A stretch of 64,000 nucleotides of DNA from Thiosocius sp963719025 (lineage in GTDB: Bacteria; Pseudomonadota; Gammaproteobacteria; Chromatiales; Chromatiaceae), in the NCBI GenBank assembly GCA_963719025.1, contig CAVRBK010000047.1, positions 1 to 64,000 of the forward strand. The letters are read 5' to 3'. Made by a program: the position numbers and the translations under genes. Shown one piece after another: positions 29,024-38,072 of this stretch. Every line of letters begins with the position of its first letter. Position 1 is the stretch's first letter. The notes beneath the pieces are model-generated. The model was not told the origin of the DNA. It searched no databases and saw only the letters and a program-made list of their open reading frames with translations.

Positions 29024-29917
29024 TCAGTACTTCCAGCAGGTTCTTACGCCGTTGATCGTCCGGCAGAAATAGGGGTCATTGCTCAGTTCGCCGATCTCTT
29101 CGACCTTGGTTCCTGGCGATGGCGTCGCGGTGCAGGCCCCGCCAGCCTCGGTTGGGGTAGTGGTGGTCCCGCCGGGATCCGTATCCGCAGCACTCAAGGA
29201 GTCATCGCACTGGTACAGGAAATCGAGATCGCGGACCGCTGCATCACCGCCGGTGCAGAAGCAGGTGCGTGCGTCCAACGCGGTCTCGAAGGCGAGAGGC
29301 CCTGCGCCGTCCTCCAAGGATTTGACGTCGATCAGTAGGATCTTCTGGCTGTCCTGATCAAGCCCAGTGGCACTGGAGTCAGGGCAGACGTCAGCAAATG
29401 CCGGCGTGCCTTCAGAGCCGCAGCGAGGGACTTTCAGATTCAAGGCCAGCCCGCCTAAGGCCGGTGTGCCGTCGGTATCCTCGGCGTTTGAACAGAGCGC
29501 GAATTCGACGATGGGTAACGGTTGCCCTAAATCGTTGAGCACCATGATGTTGTTGTCATTGCTTGCGTTCGCGTAGAGGTGGACCGCCACTCTTCTGTTT
29601 GCGGCCTTGACGATGGCAAAGTCGACTGGCGGTTCGGCCTGCGAAAATCCAAGGATCTTTTTGTCGGGCGATAGCGTGTAATCTGCGCGAGCACTTGGCG
29701 TGACCAGCGCACCACCCGGAGATACCGGTTGAGGCTTCCTCAGCTGGGTTCCACCAACCGTATACCTCTGGCAAGCTGCATTCGCGGCTATGTCGGGTAC
29801 GACGGCGAGAGATCGGTCGCTATGGGTCGTTGGATACTGAGCCAGCGCGATCGCTGACCCGAGCAATGCGCCCAATAAGACCAGTCCGGCCAATGGGCGG
29901 TTGATTATCAGTTTCAT
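29024..29917 (-). CDS. Secreted protein of unknown family, paralogous tail to its neighbour
   Basis: 297 residues with a signal peptide (LAGLVLLGALLGSAIALAQ, cleavage before YPTT). The mature N-terminus (QYPTTHSDRSLAVVPDI) loosely resembles that of the downstream gene (QIYPNPPSENSVAVDV). Internal sequence is low in known motifs, with Cys pairs (ARTCFCTGG) and a Thr/Pro-rich linker (GGTTTTPTEAGG) before the tail. The C-terminal NDPYFCRTINGVRTCWKY matches the neighbour's tail. First gene of the two-gene operon; 113 bases separate it from the next start. Confidence 0.75.
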   Translation of the reverse strand: MKLIINRPLAGLVLLGALLGSAIALAQYPTTHSDRSLAVVPDIAANAACQRYTVGGTQLRKPQPVSPGGALVTPSARADYTLSPDKKILGFSQAEPPVDFAIVKAANRRVAVHLYANASNDNNIMVLNDLGQPLPIVEFALCSNAEDTDGTPALGGLALNLKVPRCGSEGTPAFADVCPDSSATGLDQDSQKILLIDVKSLEDGAGPLAFETALDARTCFCTGGDAAVRDLDFLYQCDDSLSAADTDPGGTTTTPTEAGGACTATPSPGTKVEEIGELSNDPYFCRTINGVRTCWKY

Positions 29918-30649
29918 GGTTTGTTTTCCTCTTAGCTTTTCCAGCTATTGTCGGCACTGTTGTTGTCCATGCGTTTGTATTGTCGCTACAGTTTTCTATG
30001 GATTTTTAGCATCTCCCTTCGCACCAAAAGACTGGCAGGCGCAACGCCACCCCATAGCGTCTTGTTTATTTGGCGATGCCGCCAGACAAACGACATTTAC
30101 GGGGTCTCTTTGTTGTCATGATCCAGATGACCCCGAATCTGAAAACATCATGCAGAGTTTATATTCAAGATCTTAAACGTGATTTCAGAGAATTGATAAC
30201 CCCCTCTTGTGGCCGTTTAGTAACTAAACGCATGGGTTACATTCGTCGATACGGTTGGAACAGGCCTGCCTTGGTTGCATGGCGACAGTTTTTCCACCGT
30301 GCGTGTGCGTGAAAGTCAGCAGTGCAATAATAGGTAACTTTGTTGTGTAAGAGAGGCCTGCGATTTGGTCGCAATACTTTAATTGTCGAACCTGGTGCGA
30401 TGGATTGGGTCGATAAACGGCGTTTATTCGCCCCAAGCTGGCGCGTCAGTGGCCCGGGAATGGCTGATCTGATGCGGTCGGAACAAAGAGGTTATGGGGT
30501 CCTGCGAAATCTTGCTGCAGCCGGACGCACTGACAGTCGTTTCCTGAGGCAATTTCCGGTAAGAATAATCAGTACGTAGCCTGACCGTAACGTATGGGCA
30601 TGCTGCCAAACGGCCATGGTCTGCAGGTGTCGGGCTCAGGGGAGATGGT
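29918..30649. other. Divergent intergenic region, about 730 bases
   Basis: Lies between the minus-strand secreted-protein operon and the plus-strand RND/cNMP transporter, so it must hold promoters for both. It is more AT-rich than its surroundings. A 79-codon open frame at 30340-30579 has no family resemblance and no good ribosome-binding site, so I do not call it. No RNA gene was recognised. Confidence 0.4.
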
Positions 30650-33404
30650 TTGAAACGATTGATCAAACTCGCTGCTGGCCATCCGTGGCTGGTGCTGTCC
30701 TTCCTGGCACTGATCACCGTCATCTCTGCTACCCAACTCAGCAAGCTGCAAGTCAATATCTCTGCCGAAAGCATGCTGGAGAAGGGTACGCCAGCATGGG
30801 ATTACTTCGTCGAGACCGAGGAGACCTTCGGCAGCGAGGATCTGGCGATTGTCGTGTTGCGCGATCCCGATATCTTCTCCACGGAGAAGCTCGCCGCGAT
30901 CCATGAGGTGGTCAGGGCGCTGGGCAAGCTGCCCTACGTGTGGAGTACCTCGAGCCTGTTCGACGTCCCGAATCTGAAGAACGTCGACGGCTTCATCCAT
31001 ACTCAGCCATACCTGGCCCGGTTGCCGGAAAACGCGCAGGAGGCGGCGCGGATCAAGGCCGAGGCCATTCGCAATCCGCTGGTGCTGGGCAACCTGATCT
31101 CGGCGGACGGCCAGACCATTGCGATCAACGTGTTTTTCAAACGCAAAGTCGGCGATGCCAGTTTCGACCGCGTGGCGACCGAGGCGATCGAGGCGCTGAT
31201 CGCGCCACTGCGCTCCGAAGTCTGCTGACGTATACCAGGTCGGCGTGTCGGCCATGCGCAGCGACCTGACCAGCAAGATCCGCGGTGATCAGCAGGTGTT
31301 TCTGCCGCTGTCGGTGCTGGTGCTGCTGCTGACGCTGGCCTTCAGTCTGCGGCGTGCGACCGCGGCCCTGATGCCGCTGTGCACGGCAGGCCTGAGCGTG
31401 ATCTGGACGCTCGGTTTCATGGGCGCGCTGGACATCCCGGTCAATATCATGACGTCGATCGTACCGGCCCTGGTGATCATCATCGGGTCGACCGAAGACA
31501 TTCACCTGCTGGCCGAGTACACGACCGGGATTCGATGAGGGGCACTCGCGCCGCACAGTCGATCGGGCTGATGGCCGACAACATGGGCGTGGCGGTCTTC
31601 CTGACCTTCATTACCACCTATTTCGGTTTTCTTTCGATTGCACTCAACGATATCGAACTGCTTTATCAGTTTGGCCTGGTGGCCTCGACCGGCCTGCTGT
31701 TCAACTTTGTGATCACCACGCTGCTGGTGCCGGTGATGCTGCGGGGTATCGGCCACCGCAAGAAACCTGCGGCCCGCGTAGCGCAGGAAGACACGCTGTT
31801 TCAGCGCTGGGCAGTGGCGCTTTTGCTGGCAGTGCAGAAGCGGCGCACGGCGGTGTTTCATTGTCGCCGGTGTCGCTCGGTGTGGCCGCGCTGATCGCGG
31901 CGACGCAGCTGCGCATCAACAACAATCTGCTCGACTATCTGGATGAGCAGTCGACTCTGCGCACGAATGCCGAACGGATCCACACCGAGCTGTCCGGTGT
32001 GCATTCGTTCTCGATCGTGATCGATTCGGGCATCGACAACACCTTCCTGCAGGTCAAGTACCTCGCGGAGATCGAGAAGATCCAGGAGTACCTCGCTGGC
32101 ATTCCGGAGTTTGATCGCTCGTTCTCGTTTGCCGACTTCGTCACCCTGGTTGGCAGCGTAATGGCGAGACGACGACGACAACTCGCTTGCGGCTGCCTGA
32201 GTCGGACGACATCGTTCGCGAATACATGCTGTTTATCAAGCAGCGGGATATCGCCAGTTACGTGTCGCGGGATTACGATCGTGCGCGGATTCTGGTGCGT
32301 CACAATATCAGTTCGTCGGATGTTTTGAACCGCGCGGTGGACCGGCTGCGGGATTACGTGGACGCGAATATCGACCCGGCGTTGCGGGTCGAGATCACCG
32401 GCAAGTCGATCCTGTCGAACAAGGCGGTCGAGGAGATGGCGCAGAGCCAGTTGCAGTCCCTGCTGCTGGTCGGCGGCGTGATCTTTGGCCTGGTCTCGCT
32501 GCTGTTCGTGAGTATCAGGGCGGGTTTCATTGCGCTGCTGCCGAACCTGTTTCCGGTGGCGATTCTGTTCGGGGTGATGGCGTTGTTCGGGATACCGTTG
32601 AACGCCGGTACCAGCATGGTGGCCGCTATCGCCCTGGGCATCTGCGTCGATGACACCATGCATGTCATGTCGCGGTTCCATAAGGAACTCAAACTTCACG
32701 ACAGCCGCAGCGCGGCGCTCACCGCGATGATTCGCGCCGAGGCGGTACCGATCTTCGCCACCTCTATCGCGCTGGCAGCCGGTTTCGCCGTGTTTGCGAC
32801 CTCGAGTTTCCAGCCGGTTGTCAACTTTGGCCTATTGAGCGCGATGGTGATCATCGTGGCACTGGCCGCAACCTTTGTTCTGACACCGCTGTTGCTGGGC
32901 ACCTCGCGATTGCTGACCATGTGGGACCTGCTGTCGTACAAGGTGCAGGAGGATGCGCTGCGCCGCTCGCCGCTGTTCGGTGGCATGTACATCTGGCAGA
33001 TAAAGAAACTGCTACTGGCCAGTGAAGTACGTGGTTTCGCCGCCGATGAGCGCATCATCCGGGAAGGTGACCTGGGCTCGGAGATGTTCGTGGTGCTTGA
33101 GGGCAGTGTCGAGGCACGCAAGACCCGCAGCGACGGATCCATCAATCATCTGCGTGAGATGAAAGTCGGTGAGTTGTTCGGCGAGGTCGGTCCGCTGTCC
33201 GGTGGTCGACGCACAGCCGATGTCGTCACCCTGCAGGATGCCCAGGTGTTGGTTTTGAGCTGGGAGCGGATCGATCGGCTGACGCGGCGTTATCCGCTGC
33301 TTGCCTTCCGCCTGTTCCGCAATCTCACTCGGATCATCGGCGCGCGTCTGCGTCAGACCAGCGAATATTCGATAGACGAGAGGCTGCGGGAAAAACACGA
33401 TTGA
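30650..33404 (+). CDS. RND/MMPL-family transporter with a C-terminal cNMP-binding domain (frameshifts)
   Basis: Inner-membrane RND permease beginning MKRLIKLAAGHPWLVLSFLA. The first repeat has helices around 31,290-31,740 (IVPALVIIIGSTEDIHLL carrying the in-membrane acidic residues), and the second around 32,440-32,920 (AAIALGICVDDTMHVMS). From about 33,010 to the end is a cNMP-binding domain (ADERIIREGDLGSEMFVVLEG, cassette LFGEVGPLSGGRRTADVV). The frame changes near 31,225, 31,535, 31,553, 31,860, 31,880, 32,165 and 32,205; in each, removing one base restores a sensible protein of about 910 residues. Compared with the transporter at 10275, the regulatory domain sits at the opposite end. Confidence 0.85.
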
Positions 33405-33585
33405 GGATTGCGTGCTCGGTAATCGCGTTTATCGACGGCGCGCCGCCGTAGGACGACTTGACGCTGGTGGTGCTGCGTTCACCTGGGCGTGACTAGCGGG
33501 CGAAACGGCTGACGATCGGATATCGGTTTCGGCAATAAACCCGATGTGATGACCGCCTTGATGCAAGGGGCCGACTGTGTGCTGA

Positions 33586-34278
33586 TCAGCTGCCCTGCTG
33601 TTCCATACTGCGCAGCAGCAGCTCGATGTTTTCTCGCGCCTGCCGTTCGTATCGATCGTTGAAGAAATCGGTAAAGAAGATATTGGGGCGCGCCAGCATG
33701 GCATTCAGGAAGGCGGTCTTGCCGCGGTAGTATTCCGTCTCGGTTCCTGGAAACTCGGCCTTCACTGCGTTCGAATCGCGCACGAAGCATTCCCATGGGC
33801 AACCGAAACTGGCCAGATCGATATCGCAGACAAACTGCTGGTCATGGTCGCTGGGCGCTTCAATGTGCATCGTGACCAGAATCAACGCGACCACGGCATC
33901 GATAAACGCGGCATCAATCAGGCCATCCGCCTGCTCACGGAAATACTCTGCGCTGAGCTGCTCATTCTGCTTTTCGCCGGGCCTGTTGATCACGTCGTGA
34001 AACCAGACGGCCATCTCGACCTGGTCGGGTTGACGTATCTTTGCAGCGGCCAGATCGAGCTGTTCCAGGCAGTGTGCCAGGTGTCCGTTGTCGTGATAAT
34101 AGCGGTGGGGCTCAGCATAGCGCTGCGCGAGGTCCTCCCAGATCGCTTGTGGATCACTCGCCGCACCCGGTAGCAGGCAGCGTTGCCACAGTGCCAGAAA
34201 TCGCTCCTTGAGCATGGTGTCGCGCATCAGGATGCTTGTCCGTTCGACTCGTTCAATGTGACTGGGATTGATAGGCAT
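33586..34278 (-). CDS. HD-domain metal-dependent phosphohydrolase
   Basis: HD-superfamily protein of the predicted metal-dependent phosphohydrolase type. The metal-site motifs are YHDNGHL (near residue 60) and VWFHDVIN (near 91), and a further conserved DIDLASFG Asp lies near 147. Substrate unknown; members of this branch are small, soluble and mostly uncharacterised. The listed start gives 230 residues. An internal ATG 51 bases in (MRDTMLKERFLALW) is also reasonable because the first 17 residues look non-conserved. A role in hydrolysing a nucleotide signal from the nearby cyclase system is possible but only a guess from position. Confidence 0.82.
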   Translation of the reverse strand: MPINPSHIERVERTSILMRDTMLKERFLALWQRCLLPGAASDPQAIWEDLAQRYAEPHRYYHDNGHLAHCLEQLDLAAAKIRQPDQVEMAVWFHDVINRPGEKQNEQLSAEYFREQADGLIDAAFIDAVVALILVTMHIEAPSDHDQQFVCDIDLASFGCPWECFVRDSNAVKAEFPGTETEYYRGKTAFLNAMLARPNIFFTDFFNDRYERQARENIELLLRSMEQQGS

Positions 34279-34784
34279 CGTATTTTCCGAGGGGCGTCAT
34301 CTGTCCTGACAGTGGTCGGCGAGGATTGCCTGGGTGCATTACCCGTCTGGTTCTGCGGTCGTTGTTCAGTGTCTCGGCCACCGCCAGTGGCCTGCCGCGT
34401 CTGGCCACCTTGGCCGTTCCGATCGCAAATAGCGCCTTGGCAAACAACGCTGGTCATACGACCATGTCGGCTGGCCAATGTTCCCCTTGAGAGCTTAGTC
34501 CGAGATTCACCCATCGTCCAAATCACTTGTGCTTCCGGCATTCGTGACTCGACAGGCAAGCCGGGCGGTGTCCCGGGTGCTCACTGCCGCTGGATTGCGG
34601 TGCGTGATCCGCAGCACTTACAGGCAATAGGCGGGTGGGAATCAGCTATTCTTTATATTCGCGGATGTCGTGGAGTCCTCCGGTGATGATAAAGAGCTGC
34701 CCTGGGGTCATGGGTGGTGAGGGCCGCCGCGAATGTCTTGGCGGCGTCTCCGTTGGGGCGAATAATGGATTGATGGAGGTGGGG
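34279..34784. other. Intergenic stretch, about 500 bases, nothing recognised
   Basis: No protein family or RNA found. The right end supplies GGAGGT directly before the next gene's ATG. Confidence 0.4.
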
Positions 34785-35309
34785 ATGAATGCGTGGCTAA
34801 GCTTGTTGGGGCGAGTGGTATTTGTTGTCGGTATCGGCTGGAGTGTCCAGGGTCTTGCCCAGACTGGTCAGCAGGCCGCTCAGGGTAAGGCGGCGGACAG
34901 CGATCCTGAAATCATTGATTGGGGGGCGGCCAAAAAGCAGATGGCGATGCTGAGTCAGCTCGGCTACCACCCCTTCCTTATGCCGCTGATCATGGAAAAT
35001 CGCGATGTGATCGGCTTGAGCAACGCGCAGGTGCGGGTGTTCCGCAACTGGCGCAACAAGTATCGCGTGCCGCTCCTTCATACGATGAACCGGGTCCTCC
35101 AGGAACGGCTGGCGTTTCAGCGAATTTCGCTGAACCCGAAGACCAGCGAGGAGGTCCTGCTGGCCAAACAGGAAGAGATCTTCAAACTGCACAAAAAAGT
35201 TCTGAAGTACCAATTGTCGTGTCGACGCAATATTCTCGATACTTTTACCGACGAGCAATGGGGCGAGTTTCGCTTCGTCCTCACTGAAAACGGGTACGCC
35301 TTGGATTGA
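34785..35309 (+). CDS. Periplasmic Spy/CpxP-like protein
   Basis: About 174 residues with a signal peptide (LLGRVVFVVGIGWSVQGLAQ). The mature part is almost entirely helical: residues from MENRDVIGLSNAQVRVFRNWR through VLLAKQEEIFKLHKKVLKYQL form long amphipathic helices, ending with FTDEQWGEFRFVL, which resembles the LTxxQ motif of Spy/CpxP periplasmic chaperones and metal-stress proteins. Start chosen at ATG 34785 because GGAGGT precedes it and the signal begins there. Confidence 0.6.
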   Translation: MNAWLSLLGRVVFVVGIGWSVQGLAQTGQQAAQGKAADSDPEIIDWGAAKKQMAMLSQLGYHPFLMPLIMENRDVIGLSNAQVRVFRNWRNKYRVPLLHTMNRVLQERLAFQRISLNPKTSEEVLLAKQEEIFKLHKKVLKYQLSCRRNILDTFTDEQWGEFRFVLTENGYALD

Positions 35310-35483
35310 ACGATACCGCGTACGCCGCGCACGCGAGATGGAAGGGATTTGGGTGCTGCCGGTGTCGATGGTTTTCCGAGCCAGTGGGTGGCGATCGGCT
35401 CCGGGTCTGAACGAGATGCGCAGGGTGTTACGCGGTGGCGTGTGCAAGGTATCTGGCATTGATCAGAAATGAGAGGGGGAGAC

Positions 35484-36269
35484 ATGAAGGCTTGGCAGAT
35501 CGGACTATTGATCTTGCTGTTCAGCGGAACCTCGCTGGCGGTGATGCATAAAGAGGAAATCACTTATAAAGACGGTGATGTTGCGCTGACGGGATATCTG
35601 TTCTGGGACGATGCGTTCAGCGGAAAGCGTCCGGGAATCCTCGTGGCCCACGAGTGGTGGGGACTGAATGATTATTCGAAACTGCGTGCGGAGATGCTTG
35701 CTGAGACCGGCTATATCGCTTTTGCCGCCGATATGTACGGTGACGGACGGGCGACTCGGCATGCGGACGAGGCCAAGGGTTGGATGCAGCAGATAACGTC
35801 CAATCTTGATGTCTGGCAGCGCCGCGCAGTGCTTGCCCTCGATCAATTGAAGGCCCATCCGAACGTCGAGTCCAGCAAGTTGGCCGCTATCGGCTACTGT
35901 TTCGGCGGGGCGACCGTCATGCAGATGGCCTACTTGGGTGCTGATCTCGATGGCGTGGTGAGTTTCCATGGTTCATTGCCGCCGGCCACGCCGGAACAGG
36001 CGGCCAACATCAAGGCGCGGGTGCTGATCGCGCATGGCGACGCCGACGGCTTTGTCCCGCCAGAGCGCATAGCTGCCTTCAAGAAGGCACTGTCGGAATC
36101 GGGCGTGGATTGGGAGATGGATATCTATGCCGGTGCCAAGCATGGTTTCACGAATCCTTACGCCGACGGCTATGGGATGTCCGGCCTGGCATACCAGGAA
36201 GAGGCCGACCGTCGATCCTGGCTGAGAATGCTGGCGTTTTTCGAGGAATTGTTTGAAGAGCCATTGTAG
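35484..36269 (+). CDS. Secreted dienelactone-hydrolase-family protein
   Basis: Alpha/beta hydrolase of the DLH family with an N-terminal signal segment (WQIGLLILLFSGTSLAVM). The catalytic triad is visible: Cys in GYCFGG (nucleophile elbow), Asp in HGDADGFVPP, and His in AKHGFTNP. The oxyanion region EWWGLNDY is also typical. Start at ATG 35484 follows GGGGGAGA. Most DLH proteins are cytoplasmic; an exported version suggests an envelope or periplasmic ester substrate. Single-gene unit. Confidence 0.88.
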   Translation: MKAWQIGLLILLFSGTSLAVMHKEEITYKDGDVALTGYLFWDDAFSGKRPGILVAHEWWGLNDYSKLRAEMLAETGYIAFAADMYGDGRATRHADEAKGWMQQITSNLDVWQRRAVLALDQLKAHPNVESSKLAAIGYCFGGATVMQMAYLGADLDGVVSFHGSLPPATPEQAANIKARVLIAHGDADGFVPPERIAAFKKALSESGVDWEMDIYAGAKHGFTNPYADGYGMSGLAYQEEADRRSWLRMLAFFEELFEEPL

Positions 36270-36414
36270 ACCGGCAGTGGCATTCGGTTCGGCGGGTGCC
36301 TGCCAGGCGCGGGTGCACACTGCAATGGGGCGCTACCGGGTTGCCTGCTTCAAGATGGGGCGGGCTTTTCCGGTGAGTTCGCCGCGGCTCGGGTCTATGC
36401 ATTCATGGTTTGCC

Positions 36415-37208
36415 ATCGATAGCGGTACGCGATGCCGGCCCTGAGCGGTAAAACGGCATAGCCTGCGCGGTCGAAGTCGTTCCGCCAATTCGGGCGACTC
36501 GTACGCGGTATTTTTTTGCCGGCGCTGGATGAGAAGGGCAACGGCGTGCGCGGCATGGAGGCGTGTAAACGGCTTTCGAATGATTTCAGCCTGCATCTGT
36601 TCAATGTCGCGCGCTCGACGTCGGCTTCCATCGTTCGAAAAGTCTACGACTGCGCGAAATTCACCTCCCGGCGACGTCGCAATACAACAGATCTCGGGCT
36701 GCTTTCCTCGCAGGGCCATCGCATCCGCGTGCACCCGTTACAGTGTGAGTCGCTGTTTGGTAATACCGAATCGGTGACATCCGAAATGCTGGCTGCCATG
36801 TCGGAGGTCGATTACCTGGTGGTGCATCTGATTCCTCCGTGGTCGATCTGAATCGGCAGTACCTCTGCTCGGGGATGACCGAGGCCGAATTGGTCACCCC
36901 CAAAGAGATTGGTGCGGAACGTCGATTTGCTGCTGGCACGCCGATTGTGCGTGCAGGTGATACGGCAGACGGCCTGTATTGCATACTCAGCGGCGAGGTC
37001 GAGGTATTGGTCGATCCCGATGCCGGAAAGCAGCTCAGGGTTGAACACGATGGGGGCCGGAACGGTTTTCGGTGAAGTTACGATGGTGAATCAGAAGCGG
37101 CGCACGGCAGACGTTTCGGCAACCGTCGACGCCTTGTGTTTGCAGATCTGTTTTGATGCTTTGCAGGAAACGCTACGAACAAAAATGCTGGTGAACTTGG
37201 CCCACTAG
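36415..37208 (+). pseudogene. Remnant of a glutaminase-STAS-cNMP-binding protein
   Basis: Shows the C-terminal end of a serine-type glutaminase (YAMPALSG, then PALDEKGNGVRGMEACKRLS and FSLHLFN), a STAS-type linker and domain (GHRIRVHPLQCESLFGNTESVTSEML, quoted as landmarks GHRIRV and LFGNTES), and a cNMP-binding domain (RFAAGTPIVRAGDTADGLYCIL, cassette TVFGEVTMVNQKRRTADVSA). This domain order is known for long bacterial glutaminases. The N-terminal two thirds, including the active-site Ser, are missing, there is an in-frame stop in the glutaminase part, and the frame changes at least twice, so this is a true remnant. Confidence 0.65.
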
Positions 37209-37720
37209 TTCAAAGCGTTCTCGAGTCCCCGAGTGTTGAGCGTCACATGTCCATTAAGTTTGATTCCGAGTCGGTCAATCGTTCCGGCACGGAGTTCGAT
37301 GGCATATCCAGAGCTGGACTTGGAATAGTAGCGATTCAGCCGCCGCTCGTAGTCGATGTTCGATTCGCCTTCTGCTCTTGGCCGCTCTGGCTGCATCGTG
37401 TGGGTGGCTGTGACCGACCCAGAACTGTCGAGGAACATTATGTCGATTGGGATGATGCAGTCGCGCATTACAGAATACCAAATCGCAGCCTTGGGATAGA
37501 CGAAGATCATACCGGCGTTTGCATCAATGAATTCCCGGCCCCCGAGGCCTGTGTAGCGGCTAACTTGGTCGGCAGCGATCTCGAGGTGGAAGGCTTCGCC
37601 ACCGATCTCGATCTCGAAAGTATCGGTTGCGGTCATGTCCTCGCACGCGCCAGCGGTTAGCAGCGCGCAGGCCACCAGGCAGGCGGTAGTGATGATTTTA
37701 AAATCGCGGTAGGGGATCAT
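37205..37720 (-). CDS. DUF192-family secreted protein
   Basis: 171 residues with an N-terminal export segment (IITTACLVACALLTAGACED); the Cys could be lipidated, although the box is weak. The DUF192 core is clear: YTGLGGREFIDANAGMIFVYP, SVMRDCIIPIDIMFLDSSG, and the closing IELRAGTIDRLGIKLN. The function of this small beta-fold is unknown. It converges with the glutaminase remnant, overlapping its last bases. Confidence 0.85.
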   Translation of the reverse strand: MIPYRDFKIITTACLVACALLTAGACEDMTATDTFEIEIGGEAFHLEIAADQVSRYTGLGGREFIDANAGMIFVYPKAAIWYSVMRDCIIPIDIMFLDSSGSVTATHTMQPERPRAEGESNIDYERRLNRYYSKSSSGYAIELRAGTIDRLGIKLNGHVTLNTRGLENALN

Positions 37721-38072
37721 TCGTCATCCATCAGACGGAGGCCGACTCGGTCGTGATTCGGCTTTGTGAGGTGTAGGCGGCCGCCTGCTCAGTAGAAACA
37801 CGAAACAGTGTAATTGCTTAAGTGCTGTCATTGTTGAGCGCGGGATTTGCCGCTCAGGCCTGCAGTTCGAGATCCGGGCTTTCGGCTGTAAGGGCCAGAA
37901 CGATCTGACATAAAGGCGCCACAATATCGGTGTTTCGGCTTCATCGACCCGGGCTCGTCCAGTCCCAAGGTCGCTGTGAATTCCAACGGTGTCAGCAGCC
38001 AAAATCATCGTCGCCTTCCGATTTGCATGAATTCGTCTAGACTTTTCCTGCTCGCGTACAGGAGGGTTATGC
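37721..38072. other. Intergenic stretch upstream of the TIR gene
   Basis: About 350 bases. It ends with AGGAGGG (about 38057-38063), the ribosome-binding site of the next gene. Nothing else recognised. Confidence 0.4.

Noticed and set aside
30340..30579. 79-codon open frame as a gene
   Set aside because: No family resemblance, poor start context, and it sits in a divergent promoter region.
33012..33398. Minus-strand open frame opposite the cNMP domain of the second transporter
   Set aside because: Antisense shadow of a conserved domain with no family match.
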